Assembly: GCF_035593305.1 (NCBI RefSeq)
Contig: NZ_CP141615.1
Coordinates: forward strand, 1,674,001-1,738,000
DNA: 64,000 nucleotides
Source of the DNA: Limnochorda sp. L945t
Lineage (GTDB): Bacteria; Bacillota; Limnochordia; Limnochordales; Geochordaceae
Direction of reading: 5' to 3'
In this document: in pieces, positions 53,241-61,497 of the stretch
How the letters are laid out: each line of letters starts with the position of its first letter
How positions within the stretch are numbered: the first letter of the stretch is position 1
Notes under the pieces: generated by a model
Database searches by the model: none
Seen by the model: only the letters and a program-made list of their open reading frames with translations
What the model was told of the DNA's origin: nothing
Translations under genes and position numbers: made by a program

Positions 53241-54350
53241 TCAGGCTACCACCCCGTTCCGCTGCGCCTCCACGTGGCAGGCAATGGCCCAGGCAAACCC
53301 CAAGAGCTCTCGGGCTACGGCGGTCACGGCGACGGCCGAAGCCTTTCCTCGGCTCAGCAGGCGCCAGTACTTGCGATGCAGCCGTTCCTGCGCCTTGAGG
53401 GAAACTCGGAGCACTTCGGGGTCGGCCCCCTGTTGCCTGGCCCGCAAGGGCGCCTTGACGGCGGGCCGGTGCCGATAGGCCCAGGCCGCCTCCCCCAGCA
53501 CAAAGCGCACGTGGGCATTGCCGGTCTTGGTGATGCCCCCGCGCCGGGTCTGCGCCCCGCTGGAAAACTCCCGCGGCACCAGGCCCGCATACGCCATGAG
53601 TTGAGCGGGGCTTCGAAAACGCGAGAACTCCCCGATCTCGGCCACCAGCGTGACCGCCGTGACCTCTTGCACCCCTCGGAGCGCCTGGAGGGCCTGGATG
53701 ACCGGTGCGTGCCGACCTTCGGTGGCCATCGCATGGATCTCGGCCTCCAGGCGTTCGACCCGGGCCTGCAACTCGTGCACGGCATGCAGGTACTCCTGGA
53801 AGGCCACCTGGGTGGCCCGGTGGGGGAAGCTCAGCGTGTCCAGCCAGCGCATGAACATCCGGGACCACCGGGTGGTCCCTTTGGGTGCCGGTACGCCATG
53901 GCGCAGCAAAAAGCTGGTCAGCTCCTGGCGGGCGCGCCGCAAGTCGCGCTTGGCGCCTTCCCGGGCCCGCACCAGATCCCGCAGCGCCTCTTCTTCTTCG
54001 CCGGGCACCCAGACCGGCGTCAGCTCGCCGGCTCGCAGCAGCTGCGCCAAGCGCACCGCGTCCCGCCGGTCGGTCTTCACCTGGTCGCCGGGCCGCACCG
54101 GAGTGAGCGATGGGGCCACCACCACGCATCGGACCCCCAGCCCGGTCAACAGCCGATACAGTCCGTAGCCGGTCGGCCCTGCCTCGTAGCAAGTCAACAA
54201 CCCCTCCGGCTGGCCCAAGCGCCGGACCAGCTTACGCACCGCCTCTGGGGTGTTGGGCACGCTCCCCAGGTACCGGGCCGGGGCCGTCCCCCGCTCGGCC
54301 ACGGCCACCGCGATGGCCTCCTTCGACACGTCCAGACCCACGAACTTCAT
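53241..54350 (-). CDS. IS110 family transposase (IS1111-like)
   Basis: 369 residues from ATG 54350. DEDD domain: KFVGLDVSKEAIAVAVAE, LLTCYEAGPTGYGLYRLL and DQVKTDRRDAVRLAQLLRAG; C-terminal LQALRGVQEVTAVTLVAEIG and SSGAQTRRGGITKTGNAHVR with the serine motif. It is a different subtype from the 41-kb copy. The frame is intact. Confidence 0.92.
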   Translation of the reverse strand: MKFVGLDVSKEAIAVAVAERGTAPARYLGSVPNTPEAVRKLVRRLGQPEGLLTCYEAGPTGYGLYRLLTGLGVRCVVVAPSLTPVRPGDQVKTDRRDAVRLAQLLRAGELTPVWVPGEEEEALRDLVRAREGAKRDLRRARQELTSFLLRHGVPAPKGTTRWSRMFMRWLDTLSFPHRATQVAFQEYLHAVHELQARVERLEAEIHAMATEGRHAPVIQALQALRGVQEVTAVTLVAEIGEFSRFRSPAQLMAYAGLVPREFSSGAQTRRGGITKTGNAHVRFVLGEAAWAYRHRPAVKAPLRARQQGADPEVLRVSLKAQERLHRKYWRLLSRGKASAVAVTAVARELLGFAWAIACHVEAQRNGVVA

Positions 54351-54486
54351 GATAGAATCCATTTGCCGGCTCCCTTCACGTGTAGCTCTGCGTCCCCCTG
54401 GGGACGTAACCTACGTTCGTCGTGAACGGGGGCCGGCCTCGTTCATCGTAACTAGTGTCGCGTAACGGAAGTGCGTTTTCTTCAAA

Positions 54487-55000
54487 TCACCGCTCTCGCG
54501 CCCTGGCTTTGGCCAGGATTTGATCGGGGGTCTTGACCCAGACAAACGGCTTGGCATCCTCCTTCCAGGCTTCGATGAATCGCCGGATGGTGGGCGACCA
54601 GCATGTCGACGTCGTAAAAGTTGCCCCGGCGCAAAGCCTGGCTCTGCAGGATGCGGAGTACGACCCAAACCGACCACCGCATGCGATCCATGCCGACCAC
54701 CGGATACGATTCATGCCGACCAGCGATTCCGGAGCAAGCCGACCACCGCTTGCGAAACATGCCGACCACTTTGACCGGCACCCCGGATTCGGTGGTCGCC
54801 ATCGTCGTAACAGGTGGACGACATGAATCGGAACGAGTGGACGGCATGAATCGTAACGGGTGGTCGATTTCGTCGGAATACGCAAGGATCCCGAACCAAA
54901 TCTCCACCATGTTGAGCCAGGAGGCGCCCGTAGGCGTGAAGTGCAGCGGTCGCGTCGCCCCGGAGTGCCGGGCGTATACGACATCTGGTGCGCTCCCCAC
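54487..55000 (-). pseudogene. IS630-family transposase fragment interrupted by a MITE
   Basis: C-terminal part of an IS630 DDE transposase in two pieces. 54885-55000 reads LHFTPTGASWLNMVEIWFGI; 54487-54651 continues SQALRRGNFYDVDMLV and, in a shifted frame, PFVWVKTPDQILAKA. The two pieces join cleanly if the 233-bp insert is removed. The N-terminal half is absent. Confidence 0.75.
54652..54884. mobile_element. IS21-like MITE with multiple subterminal repeats
   Basis: A 233-bp insertion with TGCG...CGCA ends, flanked by AGGA on both sides (54648-54651 and 54885-54888), a probable target duplication. The left half has four or five copies of a CATGCCGACCAC-type unit spaced about 20-26 bp; the right half has the complementary GTGGTCG/GTGGACGGCATG units, so the halves are inverted. 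Arrays of short terminal repeats in this arrangement are characteristic of IS21-family ends. No gene lies between them. Confidence 0.75.
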
Positions 55001-55060
55001 GAGATGTACGGGATGGTGATGCGCATCGTCGTCGGTTCTGCCGTAGGCCCGGGTACCACG

Positions 55061-55084
55061 CCCCCCCCGGCTAGCCGGGGGGGG
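55061..55084. repeat. Perfect 24-bp GC palindrome
   Basis: Eight C, then GGCTAGCC, then a run of ten G (55077-55086), of which eight complete a perfect palindrome. It could form a very stable cruciform or RNA hairpin. No T-run follows, so it is not a standard terminator. Confidence 0.7.
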
Positions 55085-55161
55085 GGCCTCCTGGAGATCC
55101 CGACGCTCAAGCTACGCTCGAGATCCCCTCCCTGAAGTGCTCAAAGAGCGGGAGGCACGAC

Positions 55162-55275
55162 ATGAGTCGCCTGTCGCACGCAGAGCCTGCGTGGGCCGAG
55201 CGGTCCGACGGCGACATCATTCCCTACGGGGAGGCCGACCGCGTCGCGCTGCTCGCGACCCTGCTACCGGGGTAG
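55162..55275 (+). CDS. Small 37-residue open frame
   Basis: ATG 55162 has a good ribosome binding site (GGGAGG, 6 bp spacing). The peptide (MSRLSHAEPAWAERSDGDII and ending VALLATLLPG) is not recognised and may be the start of a truncated gene. No partner frame follows on this strand. Confidence 0.35.
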   Translation: MSRLSHAEPAWAERSDGDIIPYGEADRVALLATLLPG

Positions 55276-55327
55276 CCTGGGGCTGGTAACCATAGCGGCG
55301 AAGACAAGTCGGGCTTTCCGCGGGTCC

Positions 55328-55750
55328 TCAGTGAACTCCCATGGCGTCAAGAACGACCAGACCCTCCACGTGCTCGAAGTGCCGGGCATTATGCGTCAGT
55401 ACGGCCGCCTGCCTGGCCATGGCCGATGCGGCGATGGCCGCGTGGGGAAGGTGTATGGTGATGCCACGCCGCCGAAGGCGTTGCAGAATCGAGCCTGCCT
55501 GCCACGCGATCTTGCCGTCGAACGGGACCTCTTCGAGGGACTCAATCAGCGAGCGGGTCGAGGGCTCCTCGTGCGGCTGCATTGCTTGAGTGATCTCGAG
55601 GACGGACAGAGGGGAAACCAAGGGGATGCCCAGGGTAGCCGCCCACGAAAGTAAGACCTCGCCGGTGCTGTCGCCCCGCAGGTGAAGGACCAGAACCGAC
55701 GTGTCGACGAGAACCCGGGCAGGCGGAGGAAGGCGGAGATCAACCTTCAC
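55328..55750 (-). CDS. VapC-type PIN domain toxin
   Basis: 140 residues. PIN nuclease: RVLVDTSVLVLHLRGD (first Asp), SVLEITQAM (conserved Glu), HLPHAAIAASAMAR in place of the usual D-acidic helix, and LTHNARHFEHVEGLVVLD. The third acidic position (usually xxxDxxIAAxA) reads LPHAAIAASA, so an Asp appears replaced by His; activity may be reduced. The start overlaps the antitoxin gene by 11 bp. Confidence 0.85.
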   Translation of the reverse strand: MKVDLRLPPPARVLVDTSVLVLHLRGDSTGEVLLSWAATLGIPLVSPLSVLEITQAMQPHEEPSTRSLIESLEEVPFDGKIAWQAGSILQRLRRRGITIHLPHAAIAASAMARQAAVLTHNARHFEHVEGLVVLDAMGVH

Positions 55751-56003
55751 GGAACCACTCCCGCCGTAGGCCCTCTACATACGCCGCGACGCTCTCCGGC
55801 CCGGTCAGCTCGGGGTGGTCCGCCACCTTCCATGCGCCCGCGCTCTCCCGGAGTGCCGCGCGAAAACGCGTTCGTTTCAGATACTCTGAAGCGGCGTCGG
55901 AGAAGAACTGGCTGAGGTTCGGCGCTTGCCTCCTAATCTCGCTTAGCAGGTCTGCACGGACCGTGATAGTCACCCGCTTTGTCTTGGGAGTCACTGCGCT
56001 CAC
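55740..56003 (-). CDS. VapB-type ribbon-helix-helix antitoxin
   Basis: 87 residues. KRVTITVRADLLSEIRRQAP is a ribbon-helix-helix DNA-binding start; the C-terminal part (YVEGLRREWFREG) would contact the toxin. It precedes and overlaps vapC as usual; the pair forms a complete type II module apart from the questionable toxin residue. ATG or GTG start near 56003; ribosome binding site not strong. Confidence 0.82.
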   Translation of the reverse strand: MSAVTPKTKRVTITVRADLLSEIRRQAPNLSQFFSDAASEYLKRTRFRAALRESAGAWKVADHPELTGPESVAAYVEGLRREWFREG

Positions 56004-56067
56004 CCCGCGTATCGAGTATACGCGTCCTCGCGCATACCGTCAATCGGGCGCGATCACCCATGTCGCC

Positions 56068-57578
56068 GGACAGTGATAATGTCACCCCGTGAACGGGACT
56101 GAGATTTTGTCACCCCCCTGATGACCGGAGGGGGCCCGGGGTGGGGCCCCGGGGGGTGCCCCCCGGGGCCGACGCCCGCCCTGGCGAATGTCTCGTCCCC
56201 ATGAAGGGTGACGTCTTCTTGCGTCCCGACGAGGCCCAGCGCATTCCCGTGCTCGAGCGTCTGCTCAAAGGCGAGATCACGGTATGGGAAGGAGCTCAAG
56301 CCCTCGGACTGTCCGAACGCCATGTCCTACGTCTCAAGCACGCCTTCGCCCAGCACGGGGCTGCCATCCTGGCCCACAAAAACCGCGGCCGCCGACCCAG
56401 CCATGCGGTCCCCGACGCCGTGCGCCAAACCGTCCTGGGTCTGGCGCTGGATGTCTACCGGGATGCGAGCTGCCAGCACATGGCCGAACTCCTGGCCGAG
56501 TACCATCAGGTCCATCTCAGTGCCAAGACCATCGCCCGCATCCTCAAGGCGGCCGGGATTCCCTTGGCCCATACCCACAAAGCGGCCCGCCGGCGCCGCT
56601 CCCGGGAGCGGATGCCCCAAGCCGGCGCCTTGGTCCAGGTCGACGCCAGCCCGTTTGCCTGGCTGGAAGACCGCGGTCCTCACCTCTGCTTGCATGGGGC
56701 CATCGACGATGCCACCAGTCAGATTCTGGGCCTTTGGTTTCTCCTCACCGAGCAACTGATGGGCTATCTCCAGGTCCTCCGCCAGATCCTCCAGCACCAC
56801 GGCGTGCCCGTGCGCCTCTACTCCGACCGCCACACCCTGTTCTTCTCCCCCAAGCAGGGCCGGCTGTCCATCGACGAGGAACTGGCTGGCCAGACGATCC
56901 CACTGACCCAGTTCGGTCAGGCCCTGCAGGCCCTCGGGATCGTCCATATCCCGGCCCGTTCCCCCCAAGCCAAAGGCCGCATCGAACGCCTCTGGCAAAC
57001 CCTCCAAAGCCGCCTGGTAACCGAGCTGCGCATTGCCCGCGTCCGCACCCTGGACGATGCCAACCACTTCCTGCCCGGGTTCATCGAACGCTTCAACCGC
57101 CGCTTTGCGGTCGCCCCGAAAGACCCCCAGCCCGCCTTCCGTCCTGCCCCCAATGCCCATGAGCTTCTCACTATCCTGGCCTTGCGGGAGACGCGCAAGG
57201 CCTCCGCCGGCTCCACGATCAGCTTCCAGGGCAAGACCTATCAGCTGCTGGATGCGCACCGCCACGTGGTGCCCCTGACGCCCCGCCGGACGGTCACCGT
57301 ACTGACCGGCCTGGACGGCGTGCGACGCGCACTCTACGCCGGCCAGGTCTATACCCTGCAGGAACTGGACGTCGTTACGCCCCCACCACTGCCTAACCCC
57401 ACACCGGTGACGGCCCCGCCGCCATCGCCCCGCCCTACCCCTCGCTCGCCAGCCACGCACCCGTGGCGCCGGCCCTTCAAGGACATGCGCGTCCCACGCT
57501 CCCCCGCTCTGTACACTTAGCGGGATGACATAATCTCGGTCCCCATGAACGTGCGAAAGGGTGACAAAGTCACTGTCC
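56068..57578 (+). mobile_element. Complete ISNCY-type insertion sequence
   Basis: About 1.51 kb bounded by inverted ends: GGACAGTGATAATGTCACCC at the left and the inverse of GGACAGTGACTTTGTCACCC at the right. A second, inner conserved block (GGGAC.GAGAT..TGTCA.CCC) is also inverted at each end. An 18-bp sequence, ATCGGGCGCGATCACCCA, lies outside both ends (56043-56060 and 57585-57602). Confidence 0.78.
56201..57520 (+). CDS. ISNCY family transposase (integrase-type DDE)
   Basis: 439 residues. N-terminal helix-turn-helix (EGAQALGLSERHVLRLKHAF), then the rve-type catalytic core: LVQVDASPFAWLEDRG (Asp 1), VRLYSDRHTLFFSP (Asp 2) and PQAKGRIERLWQTLQSRL (Glu). A C-terminal region (SFQGKTYQLLD, proline-rich tail) follows. 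ATG 56201 is preferred; the frame upstream lies in the element end. Intact and presumably active. Confidence 0.92.
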   Translation: MKGDVFLRPDEAQRIPVLERLLKGEITVWEGAQALGLSERHVLRLKHAFAQHGAAILAHKNRGRRPSHAVPDAVRQTVLGLALDVYRDASCQHMAELLAEYHQVHLSAKTIARILKAAGIPLAHTHKAARRRRSRERMPQAGALVQVDASPFAWLEDRGPHLCLHGAIDDATSQILGLWFLLTEQLMGYLQVLRQILQHHGVPVRLYSDRHTLFFSPKQGRLSIDEELAGQTIPLTQFGQALQALGIVHIPARSPQAKGRIERLWQTLQSRLVTELRIARVRTLDDANHFLPGFIERFNRRFAVAPKDPQPAFRPAPNAHELLTILALRETRKASAGSTISFQGKTYQLLDAHRHVVPLTPRRTVTVLTGLDGVRRALYAGQVYTLQELDVVTPPPLPNPTPVTAPPPSPRPTPRSPATHPWRRPFKDMRVPRSPALYT

Positions 57579-57593
57579 CTTGACATCGGGCGC

Positions 57594-57656
57594 GATCACC
57601 CACGTAAGATGCTACCGAAAGGGCACTGGCTCACCCATCTAAGAATGTTACCGAAG
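57594..57656 (+). repeat. Tandem terminal repeat of the following element
   Basis: Two degenerate copies about 37 bp apart of TCACCCA..TAAGA.G.TACCGAA.GGG. They precede the broken integrase-type transposase and look like its left-end transposase binding sites. Confidence 0.55.
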
Positions 57657-57672
57657 GGTGGATGAGGTGCCC

Positions 57673-58262
57673 ATGTCCCTTCGCAGCCGACGGGAGTACC
57701 TGATCGAGATGCAGCGACGCTACGCCATGCGCCGAAGCCGTCAGGAAAAGGCCCCCATCATAGACGAGGTAGTCGCCACCCTGGGCTATCACCGCAAACA
57801 CGCCATCCGTTGCCTGCGTCAGCCGCCGGCGGCGGCTCGCCCGCCGGTCCGCCGTTGGCGCCCGTTGCAGTACACCGAGAGCCTGGCGGCCATTCGCCTG
57901 GTCTGGGAAGCCCTGGACTACCCGTGCGCCGAACGCCTGCATCCCGTCCTGCTGGCCACGGCCGAGCGTTGGCAGCACATGGGGAGCTCTGCGCCGGGCC
58001 GTGCTAGGCCGCAGTCAGCGCGTCGTCTTCGACGCTCTTTGCACCGTGCTGGGGGAGTGGCCGTACCCGGTCTGGGCCCTGCACACGGACAATGGCTCCG
58101 AGTTCCTCAGCCACCACCTGATCCGTTTTGCCCGCGAGCACGGCCTGCGGTTCGAACGGGGCCGCCCATACCGCAAGAACGACCAGCCCTACGTGGAGCA
58201 GAAGAACCGCCAACTGGTGCGGAAGTCGTCGGCTATGCCCGCCACGACACGCCGGCCCCCGG
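57673..58262 (+). pseudogene. Integrase-type transposase, degenerate
   Basis: The N-terminal part is in one frame (MSLRSRREYLIEMQRRYAMR, EVVATLGYHRKHAIRCLRQP); an internal deletion or shift occurs near 57985-58000; the core continues in another frame (VWALHTDNGSEFLSHHLIRF, KNDQPYVEQKNRQLVRK). It ends at about 58262 where IS1182-like sequence in the opposite direction begins. Only one catalytic Asp and the Glu region remain. Confidence 0.8.
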
Positions 58263-58455
58263 CGTCGTACTTGTCGGCGACCTGCTGGCGGATGAAGGAG
58301 AAGTCCACCGCCGCATCGATGCGGCGCAGGATGTAGTGGGGCGGCACCAGCTCCTCCAGGCTCACCATCTGGAAGAGGTCCGCGTGTGGCCCCGTCTTCC
58401 CGATCACGACGCTGCCCCCCGAGCCCGAACCCTTCTGGAAGGAGGGTTCACCCAT
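58262..58455 (-). pseudogene. IS1182-family transposase, N-terminal fragment
   Basis: The minus-strand frame from 58455 (MGEPSFQKG) includes FQMVSLEELVPPHYILRRID and AAVDFSFIRQQVADKYDAGG, the conserved start of IS1182/IS5-type transposases. It is cut after about 60 residues at the junction with the integrase-type pseudogene. Confidence 0.8.
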
Positions 58456-58651
58456 CGCCCCCGAATACCTGCTCGGACCCCGACTTTTTCACCACGCTTC
58501 TGACGCTAACCCATGAACTCGCCCCGGGCCCGTCCCTCATTCGCAGCGCTGGCATACGGCAGCGGCCACTCGGCTCTCCAGGAGGAGGATGGACACATGT
58601 AGGGGCCGCCGCGCCCTGACGCCTTGGCTTGAGCTGCAGCGTGTAATCCGC

Positions 58652-59522
58652 TCACGCGCGGACGAGGTGGACGACGCGCTCGGCATCGGTCACTAAGAGG
58701 GACCGTCCCCGCGGTGAGAGATAGCGCGTCTGGTACTCTCGATTTCCCACGTCCTCGATGACGCCCAGGTGATACGTTTCGACGAAGGGACGCAGCTCCC
58801 CCGGCTCGAGGCCGAAGATCCAGGGTGCCCGGTTCTTAGCGGTCAAGTAGTCCATCAGCGCATCGGCTCCAGGAACGTGTGACCGGCGCTCGACGACGCT
58901 TCGTAGGACATAGGTGAACACGAGGATAGAGCCTGTGGCGCAGCCGCCCACGAAGGTCAGCGTCCTGCGCACGCGCCTCCGTGATGTACTGCGTGACGCC
59001 TTCCCAAACGAAGACGGCCGGCCGCGAACGGTCGAACCCAGCCTTGGCCAGGATGGTGCCCAAATCATCCACGTCGAAGTCGACAGGGACGAACCGCACG
59101 TTGTCCGGCAAGCTGCGCAGACAATTGCGGAGCCGGGCCTGCTTGCGCACCTGTAGCGCCGGAAGGTCGAGCTCGAACACAGTGACGCCGCCTACACCGG
59201 GCAAGCGGTAGGGCCGGGTGTCGAGCCCGGCGCCCAGGAGCACCAGCTGGTCGATACCGTGGCCTGTGCCGGACTGCACGACATCATCTATGTAGCGCGT
59301 GCGGCATACCTGGGCACCGTAGAGCCCTGGTAACATGCCTTCCATCCGCCTAACCGCAACCCTGCGCATCCAGGCTGATCGCATCAACGTTCGGATGAGC
59401 CCGCCGACCAAGTCGCCCACGACCGGATCGACAAACAGTCGGAAATGCTTCGGCTGATACTGTTCGATGAGGCGGCACGTCGCAGCGCCGAGCGCAGTGT
59501 TCCCGACGTTTTGTCCGCTCAC
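58652..59522 (-). pseudogene. SAM-dependent methyltransferase (TIGR00027/LCMT type), frameshifted
   Basis: The 5' frame (58836-59522) has AQVCRTRYIDDVVQSG, QLVLLGAGLDTRPYRLPG (SAM-binding) and AVFVWEGVTQYITEA. After about 58980 coding continues in another frame as VRRTLTFVGGCATGSILVFT and ends near 58652. A single indel between TEA and VRR explains this. Family members methylate small molecules or carboxyl groups. A sequencing error is a possible alternative. Confidence 0.78.
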
Positions 59523-59706
59523 GAGCCGTCCTCCTTTACGATCCCCACAAACTCACTCGCGATGCATCGCGCGGCTACGGCGAACCATGCCAGGGCATGC
59601 TGGACAGCCGTCGAAGTGAGGCCACGCCGTTCGCTGCCGCCCCATCGTTCCGCTCTTTGGCGGCGATGAGAAGACGCAACGTCCATCCGACGGCACTTTG
59701 CGGTTG

Positions 59707-60133
59707 TCATTTGATGGCATCGGCATCGACCGGCACCGCGCACACCATGCCTTCGCTGAAACCAGCCGAGCCGACCCCGAGCGCCCGGTTAAACCGGCCT
59801 CGCATGTTCTCCAAAGCGATCACGTGCGTGAGCTCCACCAGCTGCGCGTCGTCGAAATGCGTGCGCAGCTTGGCGAAGAGTTCATCGGATACCGCTACAG
59901 GCGTTCGGCTCATGGCGACCGCGTAGTCGAGGACGAGCTTCTCAATTTCGTTGAAGAGGTCGCTGGTTCGGTAGAACGGCAGCGCCAGTAGCTCCTTGTC
60001 GCTGAGGCCCACCGTCGCGCAACCTGCGAGCCCATGTCGATGCAATACTCGCAGTGTGTCATTGTGGCCGCTTTCAGCTCGGCGAGGGCCCGCAAAAACG
60101 CCACTCCCGTGGACCCGCAAAGGCCCTCCAGGG
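59707..60133 (-). pseudogene. Carboxymuconolactone decarboxylase/AhpD-like protein, frameshifted and 5'-truncated
   Basis: The 5' part (59910-60104 frame) reads ALAELKAATMTHCEYCIDMG, with the CxxC of the AhpD fold; after SQVARRW a one-base deletion shifts the frame to GLSDKELLALPFYRTSDLF and AVSDELFAKLRTHFDDAQLV, ending at 59707. The first 30-40 residues of the family are missing; the preceding Uma2 gene ends here. Confidence 0.75.
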
Positions 60134-60158
60134 TCTGCTGGCGGCGGTGCGAGCTCCT

Positions 60159-60704
60159 TCACACCTCGGGGAAAAGATCGGCCACCCGCACCGAGAAGCC
60201 TGGTATGGCCGGGTCGGCCAGAGTATCGGCCGCCTCGAAGACCTGCGGCCGGTGGGGATGGGCGTAGACCATGACCCGGCGGCGGTCCGGGTCGACCAGC
60301 CATACGCTTTTCGCCCCCGCCGACAGCCAGGCTTCGATGCGTTCCTGCACCTCGCGAAAGGTGTCGTTCGGTGACAGGACCTCGATGGCGACGTCAGGGG
60401 GCATGGTATAGTAGCCTTTGGGCCGAGGGCTTGGCAGATGCTCGCGGGCGATGAAGGCCACGTCTGGGGCACGCACGGTATCGGGGTTCTGGGCCAGAAG
60501 AAAACCGGCCTCTACCAGCACTCCACCAAGACCCTGGCGGAGCACAAAGCTTCCAAGCAGCGCGGCGATGCGACCGGCGATCTCCCCATGCTCTCCGCCG
60601 GGCGGGGCCATCTCCACCAGCTCCCCTTTCACCAGCTCGTAGCGCTTACCGTCCCTGGGGAGCCGCAGGAGGTCATCGGCGGTCAACAGCGTCCGCGTCG
60701 CCAT
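60159..60704 (-). CDS. Uma2 family endonuclease-fold protein
   Basis: 181 residues. LTADDLLRLPRDGKRYELVK, then GELVEMAPPGGEHGEI, APDVAFIAREH, PPDVAIEVLSPNDTFREVQE and AGAKSVWLVDPDRRRVMVY cover the whole Uma2/DUF820 PD-(D/E)XK domain. ATG 60704 follows GGGAGGGGAAG. It is a different subfamily from the 47-kb Uma2 protein and has no partner gene. Confidence 0.9.
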   Translation of the reverse strand: MATRTLLTADDLLRLPRDGKRYELVKGELVEMAPPGGEHGEIAGRIAALLGSFVLRQGLGGVLVEAGFLLAQNPDTVRAPDVAFIAREHLPSPRPKGYYTMPPDVAIEVLSPNDTFREVQERIEAWLSAGAKSVWLVDPDRRRVMVYAHPHRPQVFEAADTLADPAIPGFSVRVADLFPEV

Positions 60705-60825
60705 GGGCTTCCCCTCCCGACGTTCAGTATACCATCTGGACGGCTGCCCCCGAGGCCAAGGTCTGCCCGACAGGGTGAGCTGACCTGGCGCATCCGACAC
60801 AGAAAGCCCGCCGCGTCGCGGATCA

Positions 60826-60848
60826 GGGGTACCCCTCACGGGGTACCC
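60826..60848. repeat. Paired palindromes upstream of the excisionase-like gene
   Basis: GGGGTACCCC, four bases, then GGGGTACCC. Each unit is self-complementary and the two can also pair with each other. It lies 3 bp before the ATG of the HTH gene and could be an operator or translation-blocking hairpin. Confidence 0.5.
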
Positions 60849-60851
60849 TTC

Positions 60852-61082
60852 ATGCACCGCGGACCGTTGCAGGGCACCACGGTGCCTGCCGCGCAACCCC
60901 CCGCCGCCTTCCGACCGTCGCTGCTCAAGGTATGGCCGGAGGTGGGCCAGACCCTGCGGGCGCACCGGACCCGAGCCTACGAGCTCTTACCTTCGCTCCC
61001 CGGCGTCATCCGCCTCGGGCAGCGCCAGTACCGGGTCATCCGGGACGCGTTGCGGCGGCGGCTGGAGGAAGCGGCCCCGTAG
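60852..61082 (+). CDS. Excisionase-like helix-turn-helix protein
   Basis: 76 residues. LLKVWPEVGQTLRAHRTRAY, then ELLPSLPGVIRLGQRQYRVI and RDALRRRLEEAA fit the MerR/excisionase fold, with the arginine-rich wing. The first 20 residues are uncertain and no standard ribosome binding site is seen. It is followed by the integrase remnant, the usual xis-int order of an integrative element. Confidence 0.55.
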   Translation: MHRGPLQGTTVPAAQPPAAFRPSLLKVWPEVGQTLRAHRTRAYELLPSLPGVIRLGQRQYRVIRDALRRRLEEAAP

Positions 61083-61086
61083 AGCC

Positions 61087-61225
61087 GCATCCTCGGGCTA
61101 CCGGGCATCGGTCGGCGGCCCGAGCCGGTATGCGGGACGGGCCGGCGACCGCGTAGGGAGGTGAGGAAGATAGCGTCCAAGCTGCGCCGCCACGGACGGG
61201 ACTCGTGGAGGAAAGCCGAGATCCT
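61087..61225. repeat. 139-bp direct repeat, copy 2
   Basis: Matches 50506-50644 with four mismatches. It covers the stretch between the excisionase-like gene and the integrase plus the first ~20 integrase codons. This copy is in the natural xis-int context, so it is probably the parental one. Confidence 0.85.
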
Positions 61226-61399
61226 AGCGCAGCTCGCCGCCGGCACGTATACCGAACCGTCAAAGCTGCGGCTGGCGGACTTCCTTGACCAATACTTCCT
61301 CCCGCAATGGAGCTGATTGCATACAATCCTGTGGCGAAGGTGAAGCCGCCGGAGGTGGTGCGCCGCCGGCCGGACGCCGTCACGAAGGAAGAGGGGTAG
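61161..61399 (+). pseudogene. Tyrosine recombinase (integrase) remnant
   Basis: GTG 61161 with GGGAGG upstream begins KIASKLRRHGRDSWRKAEIL, then LAAGTYTEPSKLRLADFLDQ, the N-terminal arm and core-binding region of phage-type integrases; it stops at 61316. In the next frame YNPVAKVKPPEVVRRRPDAV and TKEEG continue the end of the core-binding domain, then stop. The catalytic domain is absent. It lies 100 bp from the 3' end of tRNA-Phe. Confidence 0.75.
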
Positions 61400-61497
61400 G
61401 CCTCCTGACCGTCGGCAGTTTTTGGCTAGTTTTCGGCTATCAGCTGGATTTTTGGTAGCTGGTTTCCAGACCCGATCCCGCAAACCCGCATAAAAAA

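Noticed and set aside
54655-54884. Possible CRISPR array (short repeated units with ~20-26 bp spacing)
   Set aside because: Units are degenerate, switch orientation halfway, spacers are short and similar, and no cas gene is near. The inverted layout with target duplications fits an IS21-like MITE.
55061-55086. GC palindrome as intrinsic terminator
   Set aside because: No T-run on either side.
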